From Rhodospirillales bacterium (GTDB taxonomy: Bacteria > Pseudomonadota > Alphaproteobacteria > Acetobacterales > Acetobacteraceae), in contig JAFKLG010000114.1 in NCBI GenBank assembly GCA_017304945.1, positions 1 to 34,193 of the forward strand: a stretch of DNA of 34,193 nt. The letters run 5' to 3'. The notes below the pieces were generated by a model. That model saw only the letters and a program-made list of their open reading frames with translations. It was not told where the DNA came from and did no database searches. The position numbers and the translations under genes are program-made. Positions 7,991-15,787 of the stretch are shown here, one piece after another (position 1 is the stretch's first letter; each line of letters starts with the position of its first letter).

Positions 7991-8089
7991 GCCATGTCCG
8001 ACGATGGCGAGGCCTGGCCTCCCTGCCAATCCTCCCCCCCGTGCCGCGCGAAGCCGTGATGTCCGGCATCACCACCCCGGAGTCGCGAA

Positions 8090-8117
8090 GGACCGCGAAG
8101 CTTGCGCTCCGCGGTCC
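8090..8117. terminator. Hairpin downstream of the DUF892 gene
   Basis: GGACCGCG (8090-8097) and CGCGGTCC (8110-8117) form perfect 8-bp arms, extended inside by AGC/GCT after one mismatch, with a TTGC loop. It lies about 30 bases past the stop of the leftward DUF892 gene and probably ends its transcript. The T-run is poor, so it may be a transcript-stabilising hairpin instead. Confidence 0.5.
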
Positions 8118-8146
8118 CCCAAAACGCACGCGACGCGGCAGGCTGA

Positions 8147-8650
8147 TCAGGCGGCCTGCTTCATCGCATTCTGGTTCAGCTCCTTGTTGGAGAGCTGGTT
8201 GAGCAACTGGTCGGTCTTCTTCTCCTCCGCCAGCGTCTCCTCCATCAGCTTCACGATCTCCTGGTGGCCGGCGGCCTTGGCCCAGGCGATGACCGTGCCG
8301 TAGCGCGCCATCTCATAGTGCTCCACGGCCTGCGCGCAGGCGGCGAGGCCGGCGTCGCGGACGCTGCCCTCGGGGAACTCCTCGATGACTTCCTCGGTCT
8401 CTTCGATCAGGCCGTTGATCGCCTCGCAGGTCTGGCCACGGGCGCGCTTGCCCAGCACCTCGAAGGCCTTCTGCAGGCGCTCGATCTGGCCCTGGGTCTC
8501 GTCGCGATGCGTCATGAACGACTGCTTGAGCTGCTCGTTCTGCGCGGCCTTCGCCATCTTCGGCAGGGCCTTCGTGATCTGGCGTTCGGCGTAATAGATG
8601 TCCTGCATGAAGACCAGCAGGAGATCGGTCAGGTTTTTCGTTGCGGCCAT
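8147..8650 (-). CDS. DUF892 (YciE/YciF) ferritin-like protein
   Basis: A 167-residue four-helix-bundle protein of the DUF892/YciE-YciF family, ferritin-like diiron proteins linked to stress responses. It opens with LTDLLLVFMQDIYYAERQITKALPKM (about residues 7-32), where the Glu of YYAE is a predicted metal ligand. It also carries MTHRDETQGQIERLQKAFE, then EHYEMARYGT (about 122-131) and a final Glu-rich helix (LMEETLAEEKKTDQLL). The length matches the family. The ATG at 8650 has GAGGA about 5 bases upstream; a longer frame to 8716 lacks support. It is followed on the same strand by no gene for 190 bases and ends at a hairpin. It forms a stress-gene group with the next two leftward genes. Confidence 0.9.
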   Translation of the reverse strand: MAATKNLTDLLLVFMQDIYYAERQITKALPKMAKAAQNEQLKQSFMTHRDETQGQIERLQKAFEVLGKRARGQTCEAINGLIEETEEVIEEFPEGSVRDAGLAACAQAVEHYEMARYGTVIAWAKAAGHQEIVKLMEETLAEEKKTDQLLNQLSNKELNQNAMKQAA

Positions 8651-8852
8651 GATGTCCTCGTCAAACGTTGCCATGAAAGCGTGCGCGGCGGCGGGGAGAT
8701 CGCGCCGCGCGAGCATGCGTCGAACCGCCTGGATGGGTGCGGGGAGCCGGGTCGCCGGGCTCCCGAAGGGCGGCGGGAGCGTTCCTGCGCGGTCTCTCTG
8801 GCGGGTTCGAAACGCACGGCTCTGAAGCGCGGCGCAGCGGCCTGCGTTCGGC

Positions 8853-8878
8853 CGAACACACGCAAAACCGCGTGTTCG
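8853..8878. terminator. Hairpin after the Gly-zipper stress gene
   Basis: Arms CGAACACACG (8853-8862) and CGCGTGTTCG (8869-8878) pair over 10 positions with one mismatch around a CAAAAC loop. It lies 18 bases past the stop of the leftward gene ending at 8897. A T-run is lacking on the minus strand, so this is a likely but not canonical terminator. Confidence 0.5.
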
Positions 8879-8896
8879 CGCCGATCGTGGGGTGAA

Positions 8897-9418
8897 TCAG
8901 AACCTTTCGACGTGCTCTCCCCCCGCATCCCGCAGAATCTTCTCTGCATGGTCGCGCTTTTCCGGCGTGGGCGCACGAACCGCCAACTCCAGCATCCCGC
9001 GCCCCGCATCCGCATCCCGCGTCGTCTGCTCGGAACCGGTCACGGCGCTGGTGATCGCGGCCATGCCGCCGCCGGCGGCTCCGCCCGCGGCCACCGCCGC
9101 GGCCAGTGCCGGCAGCGCCGCGCCGCCGGTTGCCACCACGACGCCGGCGGCTGCCATCCCGGCCGCGGAGGCTGCCATCCCGGCGTGCAGGGCCCGTTGC
9201 TGGCGGGCGTCCTCCTCGGTGTTCACCGGGCGGGCGGCCGTCTCGGGCGTCGCCTCGCCGTCGGCCGGGTGGTTCGGCAGGCTCATGTCGGCACGGTCGA
9301 AGCCGGCCATTCCCAGTTGGGTGACGGCCGCCTGGAGCCGGTCGGAGTCGTGGAAATGGGCGCGTACCTGGTGCAGTACCGCCCCCGTCGCGACGGGCTG
9401 GGTCGTGTCTTGCGGCAT
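8897..9418 (-). CDS. Gly/Ala-zipper stress protein, hypothetical
   Basis: A 173-residue protein with three parts. The N-terminal unit (about residues 13-45: VLHQVRAHFHDSDRLQAAV, then MAGFDRADMSLP) resembles the alpha/beta fold of YflT/general-stress-17M-like proteins. A central Ala/Gly-rich hydrophobic stretch (about 80-130) with small-residue periodicity looks like a glycine-zipper membrane hairpin. The C-terminal unit (MLELAVRAPTPEKRDHAEKI) looks like a second small alpha/beta half. The ATG at 9418 has AGGAGG 5 bases upstream. Proteins of this layout are usually induced by heat, cold or envelope stress, but the function is not established. It sits between the DUF892 and KGG genes. Confidence 0.7.
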   Translation of the reverse strand: MPQDTTQPVATGAVLHQVRAHFHDSDRLQAAVTQLGMAGFDRADMSLPNHPADGEATPETAARPVNTEEDARQQRALHAGMAASAAGMAAAGVVVATGGAALPALAAAVAAGGAAGGGMAAITSAVTGSEQTTRDADAGRGMLELAVRAPTPEKRDHAEKILRDAGGEHVERF

Positions 9419-9444
9419 CTCGGCCTCCTGTCCAATGGCGTGAA

Positions 9445-9487
9445 CGCCAGTCGAGCCGCCGGTCCAATCCCGGCAGCTCGACTGGCG
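9445..9487. terminator. Long hairpin after the KGG gene
   Basis: Perfect 11-bp arms, CGCCAGTCGAG (9445-9455) and CTCGACTGGCG (9477-9487), continue inward after one mismatch with GCCGG/CCGGC, closing on a 7-base loop. It starts 13 bases after the KGG stop and ends before the SD of the next leftward gene. It is either a terminator or an intercistronic processing hairpin that sets the ratio of the two stress proteins. Confidence 0.6.
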
Positions 9488-9500
9488 GAAGCGGGGCCGG

Positions 9501-9764
9501 TCAGGGTGTCGGCCGGTTCGCTCCATCCGACGCTTGCTGCGGCGGTGTCGATCCGGCCTCGGCGCCCTCCGTCTTGTCGCGCCGTGCGGATCCACCCCCG
9601 CCATGACTGCGTTGCCCGCCCTTGCGGCCCGCCTCGGCCGCCCGGGCGGGATCACGAGCAAAGTTTCCCGAGCTTCGTTGCCCGCCGATATGACCGGCGC
9701 GCGCAGCCCGCTCGCGATCCGCGGCGAAATTGCCCGGATTGGCGACATGTCGCTGCTCTGCCAT
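9501..9764 (-). CDS. KGG-repeat stress-induced protein (GsiB-like)
   Basis: An 87-residue hydrophilic protein with two copies of the stress-induced acidophilic repeat: PGNFAADRERAARAGHIGG (about residues 10-28) and SGNFARDPARAAEAGRKGGQ (about 32-51). Both follow the GNFA-D-x-R-A-x-x-A-G-x-x-GG pattern known from GsiB, Con-10 and KGG-domain proteins. The C-terminal part is disordered and rich in Gly, Ser, Gln and Pro. Proteins of this kind are soluble desiccation or general-stress proteins. I chose the ATG at 9764; a GTG lies one codon upstream, and GGACGAG serves either. It probably forms a stress-gene group with the next two leftward genes. Confidence 0.88.
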   Translation of the reverse strand: MAEQRHVANPGNFAADRERAARAGHIGGQRSSGNFARDPARAAEAGRKGGQRSHGGGGSARRDKTEGAEAGSTPPQQASDGANRPTP

Positions 9765-9836
9765 CACACTCGTCCTTTCGTGACGCGGTGCCGCGCACCG
9801 CCGCTCCGTGAACGGGGTGCGACCCGGCTGGTGGCA

Positions 9837-9938
9837 TCACAAATCGCCGCGCTTGCCGAACCATCTTTCGGCCGGCGGCCCGGGGGGAGGCGGCCAGGCG
9901 GTGCGGAAATCACGAGAGGCCACCGGCACCGTGCGCAT
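9837..9938 (-). CDS. Possible small protein, 33 residues
   Basis: A short leftward frame between the MFS gene and the KGG gene. Its composition is protein-like: basic ends, a Pro-rich centre (RTAWPPPPGPPAERWFGKRG) and several Trp/Phe, unlike the Arg/Ala/Pro noise of shadow frames. The same frame is open upstream to a TGA close after the MFS stop, with sense-like sequence (RNGEVWGEAMRTVPV), so a longer form or the remnant of a larger gene is possible. The SD is poor. I do not recognise a family. Confidence 0.25.
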   Translation of the reverse strand: MRTVPVASRDFRTAWPPPPGPPAERWFGKRGDL

Positions 9939-9991
9939 CGCTTCGCCCCAGACCTCGCCGTTTCGGTCGGTCTCCGCAGAATGGGATCAGC

Positions 9992-11194
9992 TCATTTCGA
10001 TTGCGGCGCGGCGACGGACGCGGCGGCGCGAAACCGCAGGCTCATGACCAAGGGCACGGCAAGCGCGTTGACGACCAGTGCCGACAGCCAGATCGCGCCT
10101 GGCCAGTCGTCACGAACGGCAAAGTAGATCGTCGAGAAGACGAGCGGCCCGAGGATCGACGCCAGGCTCATTGCGGACGCCAACACGCCCTGGAATTGTC
10201 CCTGCCGCTCGTCGTCGACGAGGCGGGTCGCCAACGACTGCAGGGCCGGCGTCCCGATCCCGGCGAGCGCCTCCACCGGCATGAGCGCAAACACGACCCA
10301 GCTCTGCGTCGCGAAGGCCATGACCGTCAGCGCACCGCAGGCCCCCCCGATGCCCATCAGGATGGCGCCGCGTTCACCCAGCAGCCGCACGGCCGGGCCG
10401 GGGAGAAACGCCTGCGCCAGCGCTTGGCAAACGCCGAAGGTTCCCAGCGAAAGACCGATCCAGAACCCGTTCCAACCGAACACGTCGTGGCCCCACAACG
10501 CCCAGCAGACGCCGTAGACTTCGCCGGTCGCGCTCAGCACGAAGAAGGTCGCGATCACGGGCAGGAGCGATCGCATCGAAAGCGCCCACCGCAGCGGCCG
10601 CATCGGGTTCAACGCTGCCAGTTCCAGCCTCCCGTGATCCGGTGCGCGCGATTCCGGAAGGATGAACAGGGCCAGCAACAGGTTGGCAGCGTTCAGGAAT
10701 GCGGCAGCGAAGAACGGCAGCCGCAGCCAGTGATCGCCAAGGACGCCTCCCAGCACCGGGCCCAGGATGAAGCCGATGCCGAACATGGCGTTGAAGATGC
10801 CGAACCGCCGCGCACGGGTGTCTTCCGGCGAGATGTCGGTGATGTAGGCGGTCGCGACCGAGATGCTGGCGCTGGTCAGCCCGGCGATGGCCCGTCCAAC
10901 CATCAGCAGCGTGAGCGAGGGAGCGAGCGCCATCAGCACATAATCGATGGCCGCTCCGCCCAGCGACACGAGCAGGACGGGCCGGCGCCCGAACCGGTCG
11001 CTCAGGGCGCCGAGGACAGGAGCGAACGCGAATTGCATCGCCGCATAGAGCGCGGCGAGGACACCGATGGTGAACGCCACGTTCTGCGCGTGCGTCACAT
11101 CCTCGATCAGGCGCGGAAGAATCGGAAAGATCAGCCCGATGCCGATCGCATCGAGCGCGATCGTCGCGTAGATGACGAGCAGCGGCTTCGTCAT
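9992..11194 (-). CDS. TetA-like MFS efflux transporter
   Basis: A 400-residue 12-helix major facilitator of the DHA1/TetA branch, which exports drugs by proton antiport. It shows an acidic residue in helix 1 (ALDAIGIGLIFPILP, about residues 13-27), motif A GALSDRFGRRP (62-72), motif C-like FGIGFILGPVLGGVLGD in helix 5, and PALQSLATRLVDDERQGQFQG in the second half, typical of tetracycline-pump relatives. The length equals that of TetA. The start MTKPLL aligns with the family, although the SD is weak and the frame is open further upstream. No TetR is adjacent, but a composite hairpin lies 127-165 bases upstream. The substrate is not known; tetracycline should not be assumed. Confidence 0.88.
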   Translation of the reverse strand: MTKPLLVIYATIALDAIGIGLIFPILPRLIEDVTHAQNVAFTIGVLAALYAAMQFAFAPVLGALSDRFGRRPVLLVSLGGAAIDYVLMALAPSLTLLMVGRAIAGLTSASISVATAYITDISPEDTRARRFGIFNAMFGIGFILGPVLGGVLGDHWLRLPFFAAAFLNAANLLLALFILPESRAPDHGRLELAALNPMRPLRWALSMRSLLPVIATFFVLSATGEVYGVCWALWGHDVFGWNGFWIGLSLGTFGVCQALAQAFLPGPAVRLLGERGAILMGIGGACGALTVMAFATQSWVVFALMPVEALAGIGTPALQSLATRLVDDERQGQFQGVLASAMSLASILGPLVFSTIYFAVRDDWPGAIWLSALVVNALAVPLVMSLRFRAAASVAAPQSK

Positions 11195-11320
11195 CGCGGC
11201 GACCCTGCGAGCGCCTCGCCACATCGGAAGACGCCGCCGGACCGTGGCTCGGCGCCGAGCGATGCGGGAAACCGGCTGGCGCCGGTGGCGGGCGCCGTGC
11301 GCGGGCGGGAGATCTGCATT

Positions 11321-11359
11321 GGAAACGCTCCTGTGTCGATGTTCGACCGGAGCGTTTCC
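11321..11359. promoter_or_regulatory. Composite hairpin or operator upstream of the MFS pump
   Basis: The outer arms GGAAACGCTCC (11321-11331) and GGAGCGTTTCC (11349-11359) are perfect over 11 bp. Inside lies a second perfect dyad, GTCGA-TGT-TCGAC (11335-11347), separated by small internal loops. In RNA this would be a 39-base two-part stem-loop in the leader; in DNA it could bind a dimeric repressor. It lies 127-165 bases upstream of the MFS start. Confidence 0.55.
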
Positions 11360-11451
11360 CGTCATCGAGACCCGCTCCGACGAGCACCTGACCACCCGGA
11401 GGGTGGCCGATGTCCGTCGCGGGATCCCGAGCACGAGGCCAAAGACCAGAG

Positions 11452-11491
11452 CTTTCGTTACCGAAAGGCCTTGGGCTTACCAAACCAAGGC
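11452..11491. terminator. Tandem hairpins downstream of the NRAMP gene
   Basis: CTTTCG-TTAC-CGAAAG (11452-11467) is directly followed by GCCTTGG (11468-11474) and CCAAGGC (11485-11491) around a 10-base loop. They lie about 140 bases past the stop of the leftward NRAMP-like gene, in a locally A+T-richer patch. No clear T-run follows on either strand, so transcript-end function is only a suggestion. Confidence 0.3.
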
Positions 11492-11632
11492 TGCCTTTTC
11501 CGACCGCGTCTCGTTACCCGTCCGGCCCGCCGTTCGCAAGGGCCTGCGGCGCGCTGGCCGCCGGGCCGGGTGTCGCCGCGCGGACGCTGCACGGTGCGGT
11601 CGGCCAGCGCGGGTGCGGTCAGGTCGGCGGCG

Positions 11633-12889
11633 TCAGCCCAGCGCGCCGGCGATGCCGCCCCACACGCCCAGCACACAGGTCACCGCGGTCACCGCGATCA
11701 CGACCCACTTGTAGGCGCCGCGCAGCCGGTGCGCCGCCGGCAGGGCGCGGACCGCGAGCGCGATCAGGAACCCCAGGACCAGCGGCAACATCAGCGCGTT
11801 CATCACCTGCACACCCACGTTGAGCGCCACCAGGTTCGGCCACACGCCCACCAGCGCCGCACCCGCGATCACGGCGAGCGCGTAGATGCCGTAGAACCAG
11901 CGCGCCTCGAACGGACGGTATTCGAGGGAATGGCGATACCCGGTGACCTCGCCCAGGCCCCAGGCGAGCGCGAGGGAGACGACGATCGCCGCGACCATGC
12001 CGGCGCCCAGGACGCCGGCCCCGAACAGCAGCTTGCCGGCGGTTTGCCCGAGGAACGGGGTCAGCGCCTGGCTCATCGCCCCGACGCTGTCGAGGGACGC
12101 GCCCGGCGTGCCGCGGCCGATCGTGGCCGCGCAGGCGATCAGCACGGCGCACATCACGAGCTGCGTCACCACGGCGCCGATCGCGGTGTCGACGCGTGCG
12201 ACGGTCAGGTGCTGCGGTCCCAGCCGCTTATCGGCGATTGCGGACTGCTGGTAGAACACCATCCACGGCATGATCACGGCGCCGATATTGGCAGCGGCGA
12301 GGTACTGATAGTCGGGATTCGTCACGGGGATGCTGGCCGCGCCCGCCAGCATCGCGCCCAGCCCGGGATGCGCGGCCCAGGCGACCACGAAGAACGCCAG
12401 CTCGAACAGGCCGATGGCGATCGCCACCCGCTCCACCCGGCGATAGGAGCCGGTCAGCACCACGGCCAGCAGCCCGCCAGCGGCGAGCGGCAGGCTGAGC
12501 ATCCGCGGGATGCCGAACAGCTCCCCGATCCCGGCGACACCCGCGAACTCGGTCAACAGGGCGCCCAGCGTGGCGATGCCGAGGCCGGTCACCGAGATCC
12601 AGGCCCAGACGGGGCCGAACGTTTCCCGGATCAACTCGCCATGGCCGCGGCCGGTGTAGATCGCCAGCCGCGCGGTCAGCTCCTGCACGATGTAGAGGAT
12701 CGGGATCAGCAGGAGCTGCAGCAGCAGCAGGCGGTAGCCCCATTGCACCCCGCTCTGCCCGGCGGTGATGACGCTGCCGACATCGGTGTCGGCGAGCATG
12801 ACGACGAGGCCTGGTCCGAACACGGCGGCGTAGCGGGCGAGGCGGGCGGCCCGGGGAGCGGCCGTGGCGACCGCAGGCGCATCGGTCAT
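11633..12889 (-). CDS. NRAMP-family (SLC11-like) metal transporter, divergent
   Basis: A 418-residue, about 11-helix transporter of the NRAMP/SLC11 superfamily. Overall alignment features are clear (FGPGLVVMLADTDVGS in helix 1, IGAVIMPWMVFYQQSA in helix 6), but key motifs differ. The helix-1 DPGN becomes D36-V-G-S39, so the metal-binding Asp is kept while Pro and Asn are lost. The helix-6 MPH becomes M207-P-W209. Keeping the Met argues for a transition metal; loss of the His suggests altered proton coupling. The start has GAGGGA about 8 bases upstream. It is divergent from cysS and not linked to a metalloregulator. I avoid the name mntH because manganese transport is not secure. Confidence 0.8.
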   Translation of the reverse strand: MTDAPAVATAAPRAARLARYAAVFGPGLVVMLADTDVGSVITAGQSGVQWGYRLLLLQLLLIPILYIVQELTARLAIYTGRGHGELIRETFGPVWAWISVTGLGIATLGALLTEFAGVAGIGELFGIPRMLSLPLAAGGLLAVVLTGSYRRVERVAIAIGLFELAFFVVAWAAHPGLGAMLAGAASIPVTNPDYQYLAAANIGAVIMPWMVFYQQSAIADKRLGPQHLTVARVDTAIGAVVTQLVMCAVLIACAATIGRGTPGASLDSVGAMSQALTPFLGQTAGKLLFGAGVLGAGMVAAIVVSLALAWGLGEVTGYRHSLEYRPFEARWFYGIYALAVIAGAALVGVWPNLVALNVGVQVMNALMLPLVLGFLIALAVRALPAAHRLRGAYKWVVIAVTAVTCVLGVWGGIAGALG

Positions 12890-13039
12890 TGCGAATCCCT
12901 CTCAATCGCGCGGCCGGTGTGCGCCCGTGATTGCTCTTTGTCAACGGACACGCCCCGCGTTGATTCGCATGGCGGTTTGGCGGAGAACTCGCGTCCCGCG
13001 CCGGCTCTGCGGCGCGGCGTCCATTTGGAACAAGGCCTC

Positions 13040-14389
13040 ATGCATTCCCTGGTCCTGCACAACAGCCTCACGCGACGGAAGGAGCGGTTCGAGCCGATCG
13101 ATCCGCAACACGTGCGCATGTATGTGTGCGGACCCACGGTCTATGACCTGGTGCATATCGGGAATGCGCGGCCGGTCGTGGTCTTCGACGTGCTCGCGCG
13201 GCTGCTGCGCCGCCTGTATCCGCGCGTCACCTATGTACGGAACATCACCGACATCGACGACAAGATCAACGCGCGCGCCGCGGAGCTCGGCGTTCCGATC
13301 GCCACGCTGACCGGCCGCACCACCGAGGACTTCCATGCCGACCTGGCGGCGCTGGGGGCGCTGCCGCCGGACGTGGAGCCGCGGGCGACCGGCCACATCA
13401 CCGAGATGATCGCGGTGATCGAGCGGTTGATCGCGTCCGGCCACGCCTATGCCGCGGAGGGGCACGTGCTGTTCTCGGTGCCGTCCTACCCGGCCTATGG
13501 GCGGCTGTCCGGGCGCAGCCCCGACGAACTGCTGGCCGGCGCGCGGATCGACGTGGCGCCCTACAAGAACAACCCCGGCGACTTCGTGCTGTGGAAGCCC
13601 AGCCCGCCGGAGCTGCCCGGCTGGGACAGCCCCTGGGGCCGCGGCCGGCCGGGCTGGCACATCGAGTGCTCGGCCATGGCCTGGAAGCATCTCGGGGAGA
13701 GCTTCGACATTCATGGCGGCGGCACCGACCTGATCTTCCCGCACCATGAGAACGAGGTGGCGCAGAGCCTCTGCGCTTTCCCGGGCGCCTCGTTCGCGCG
13801 CTACTGGGTGCATAACGGCATGCTGCTCGTCGACGGCGAGAAGATGTCGAAGAGCCTGGGCAACTTCATCACCCTGCGCGAGGCGCTGGCGCGGGCGCCG
13901 GGGGAGGCGATCCGGCTGCTGCTGCTGCGTACCCATTACCGCGCCACGCCCGACTTCTCGGACGCGGCGCTCACCGAGGCGAAGCGGGAGCTCGACCGGT
14001 TCTATCGCGCGCTCGAGGCCTTTCCCGATATCCATGCGGTCGATCCGCCGACGCAGGTGATGGCGGCGCTGTGCGACGACCTGAACACGCCGCTGGCGCT
14101 GTCGGCGATGCACGGGCTGGCCGATGCGGCGCTGGCGGGCGATTTCGAGGCGGCGTGCGGGCTGCGGGCCGCCGGGGACATGCTGGGGCTGCTGCAGGCC
14201 GCGCCCGAGGCGTGGTTCCGCGGCGCCGGCGACGATGCGGCGGAAATCGAGGCGGCGATTGCCGAACGGCTGGCCGCCCGGAAGGCGCGCGACTTTGCGC
14301 GGGCGGATGCGATCCGCGCCGAGCTGGCCGCGCGCGGCGTGGTTCTGGAGGACGGGCCGCGGGGCACCACCTGGCGCCGCGCGACCTGA
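13040..14389 (+). CDS. cysS: Cysteinyl-tRNA synthetase
   Basis: A 449-residue class-I aminoacyl-tRNA synthetase that charges tRNA-Cys. It carries the HIGN signature (39-42, in VYDLVHIGNA), KMSKS (268-272), and the zinc ligands Cys30, Cys210, His235 and Glu239 (in PHHENE). The C-terminal helical/anticodon part ends in a typical ARKARDFARADAIRAEL segment. The frame runs more than 3 kb upstream without a stop, but the ATG at 13040 gives the family N-terminus (MHSLVLHNSLTRRKE) and has AAGG 5 bases upstream. It is slightly shorter than E. coli CysS (461). It leads a rightward run with the DUF305 and TrmJ-type genes; the next SD overlaps its stop. Confidence 0.96.
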   Translation: MHSLVLHNSLTRRKERFEPIDPQHVRMYVCGPTVYDLVHIGNARPVVVFDVLARLLRRLYPRVTYVRNITDIDDKINARAAELGVPIATLTGRTTEDFHADLAALGALPPDVEPRATGHITEMIAVIERLIASGHAYAAEGHVLFSVPSYPAYGRLSGRSPDELLAGARIDVAPYKNNPGDFVLWKPSPPELPGWDSPWGRGRPGWHIECSAMAWKHLGESFDIHGGGTDLIFPHHENEVAQSLCAFPGASFARYWVHNGMLLVDGEKMSKSLGNFITLREALARAPGEAIRLLLLRTHYRATPDFSDAALTEAKRELDRFYRALEAFPDIHAVDPPTQVMAALCDDLNTPLALSAMHGLADAALAGDFEAACGLRAAGDMLGLLQAAPEAWFRGAGDDAAEIEAAIAERLAARKARDFARADAIRAELAARGVVLEDGPRGTTWRRAT

Positions 14390-14402
14390 AGGAGAACGAC
14401 GG

Positions 14403-14918
14403 ATGACGACGATCGACCGGGCCCGAGTGGCGTCTGCCCGCATGGGGACTGCCCAAATCGGAAAGACCCGCATCAGCCTCACCTCCGCCCGGCGCGCCGG
14501 CGCCGGTGCCCTGCTCGGGCTGATGCTGCTGGCCGCGCCCGCCGGTGCGCAGCCGGCACCGACGGCGCCACCCGGCGTGCCGCCCGCGCCGGGCGCGCCG
14601 ATGCCGCCGGTGCCCCCGCACGGCATGCAGATGCCGCAGCCCGGCCCCGGTCCCGGCGCCGACCCGGCCTATGTGCAGGGATATCGCGACGCGCTGGAGC
14701 GGATGCATCGCGACATGGGGATCGCGCCTTCGGCCAGTCCTGATCGCGACTTCGCCGCCGGCATGATCCCGCACCACCAGGGCGCGATCGACATGGCGCG
14801 GATCGAGCTGCGCTACGGGCGCGATCCCAAGCTGCGCAAGATGGCGCAGGAGATCATCCGCGCGCAGGAGCGCGAGATCGCGGAACTGAAGCGCTGGCTG
14901 GCGGCGCATCCTCGGTGA
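14403..14918 (+). CDS. DUF305 family secreted protein
   Basis: A 171-residue exported protein. A long basic leader and a hydrophobic core (GAGALLGLMLLAAPAGA) end in a likely signal-peptidase site after AGA (about residue 49). A Pro-rich linker (about 50-85) precedes a ferritin-like DUF305 helix bundle with the family hallmark FAAGMIPHHQGAIDMA (about 118-133) and IIRAQEREIAELKRWL. The paired His in MIPHHQ are proposed metal ligands in the family. AAGGAG overlaps the cysS stop and sits about 9 bases before the ATG, so it is in the cysS transcript. A second ATG 39 bases downstream would shorten the leader. The biochemical role is not established. Confidence 0.88.
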   Translation: MTTIDRARVASARMGTAQIGKTRISLTSARRAGAGALLGLMLLAAPAGAQPAPTAPPGVPPAPGAPMPPVPPHGMQMPQPGPGPGADPAYVQGYRDALERMHRDMGIAPSASPDRDFAAGMIPHHQGAIDMARIELRYGRDPKLRKMAQEIIRAQEREIAELKRWLAAHPR

Positions 14919-14961
14919 GGCGGCAGGCGAACGCCCGCGCGCCGGTGCTTCGGGGCGCGCG

Positions 14962-15774
14962 ATGACGGGACGTGAGGGTGGCGCGCCGCTGGAGCCGATC
15001 GGCAACGCGCCGGTGGTGATCCTGGTGCGCCCGCAATTGGCCGACAATATCGGTGCCTGCGCGCGGGCCATGGCGAATGGCGGCCTGTTCCATCTGCGCC
15101 TGGTGGCGCCGCGGGATGGCTGGCCGCAGGAGAAGGCGTGGCGCAATTCCTCGGGCGCCGACCGGATCCTGGACTGCCTGACCCTGCACGACACGGTCGC
15201 CGATGCGGTCGCCGACCTGCACCACGTGTTCGCGACCTGTCCGCGTCCGCGCCACATGGTCAAGCCGGTGCTGACCGCGCGCGGCGCCGCGAGCGAGTTG
15301 CGCAGCATCGGTGAGCGCGGGCTGCGGGCCGGCTTGCTGTTCGGGCCGGAGCGGGCGGGGCTCGACAATGACGACATGGCGCAGGCGGACGCCCTGATCC
15401 GCTATCCGCTGAACCCCGCCTTCATGTCGCTCAACCTGGCCCAGGCCGTGATGGTCATGGCCTATGAATGGTGGACCGCGGCCGAGGCAACCCCGCCGCG
15501 CGCGTTGATGACGAACGAGAGCCGCATCGCCACCAAGGGAGAGCTCGAGAACTTCCTGCGCCACCTCGTGGACCAGCTCGACGCGTGCGGCTTCCTGCGC
15601 AACCTGCCGAAGCGGCCGGGAATGGTGCGGAACATCCGCCACCTGTTCCAGCGCGGCGAGGTGACGGAACAGGAGCTCCGCACCCTGCACGGCGTGGTGA
15701 CGGAGCTGGCGATCGGCCGCCGGCAGCGCGGCCGGCTGGAGCCGGACACCGTGGCGGCGGACGAGACGACCTAA
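14962..15774 (+). CDS. trmJ: SpoU/TrmD-superfamily tRNA methyltransferase (TrmJ-like)
   Basis: A 270-residue knotted (SPOUT) methyltransferase, most like TrmJ, which methylates the 2'-OH of tRNA nucleotide 32. Motif 1 is RPQLADNIGACARAMANGG (about residues 24-42), motif 2 LLFGPERAGLDNDD (about 129-142), and motif 3 NPAFMSLNLAQAVMVMAYEW (about 153-172). A C-terminal helical extension (KGELENFLRHLVDQL and onward) is typical of TrmJ and absent from TrmL. The SD is weak. It lies 43 bases after the DUF305 gene and is convergent with the PilZ gene, with only 13 bases between the stops. The target nucleotide is inferred from family resemblance. Confidence 0.87.
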   Translation: MTGREGGAPLEPIGNAPVVILVRPQLADNIGACARAMANGGLFHLRLVAPRDGWPQEKAWRNSSGADRILDCLTLHDTVADAVADLHHVFATCPRPRHMVKPVLTARGAASELRSIGERGLRAGLLFGPERAGLDNDDMAQADALIRYPLNPAFMSLNLAQAVMVMAYEWWTAAEATPPRALMTNESRIATKGELENFLRHLVDQLDACGFLRNLPKRPGMVRNIRHLFQRGEVTEQELRTLHGVVTELAIGRRQRGRLEPDTVAADETT

Positions 15775-15787
15775 GGCGCGGCCGCGG

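Larger units (their letters stand above)
11195..11632. other. 438-base gap upstream of the MFS gene
   Basis: No convincing gene. The region holds a composite hairpin (11321-11359), two adjacent small hairpins (11452-11467 and 11468-11491) in a less G+C-rich patch of about 80 bases, and presumably the MFS promoter plus the 3' end of the NRAMP transcript. Frames that cross it are open on both strands only because stop codons are rare in this composition. Confidence 0.55.

Noticed and set aside
8795..8825. tRNA T-arm-like GGTTCGAAAC
   Set aside because: No acceptor stem or anticodon arm can be built around it.
10001..13039. Open frame of about 1000 codons upstream of cysS on the + strand
   Set aside because: It is antisense to two clear membrane transporters and is open only because stops are rare at this base composition; cysS starts at 13040 by homology and SD.
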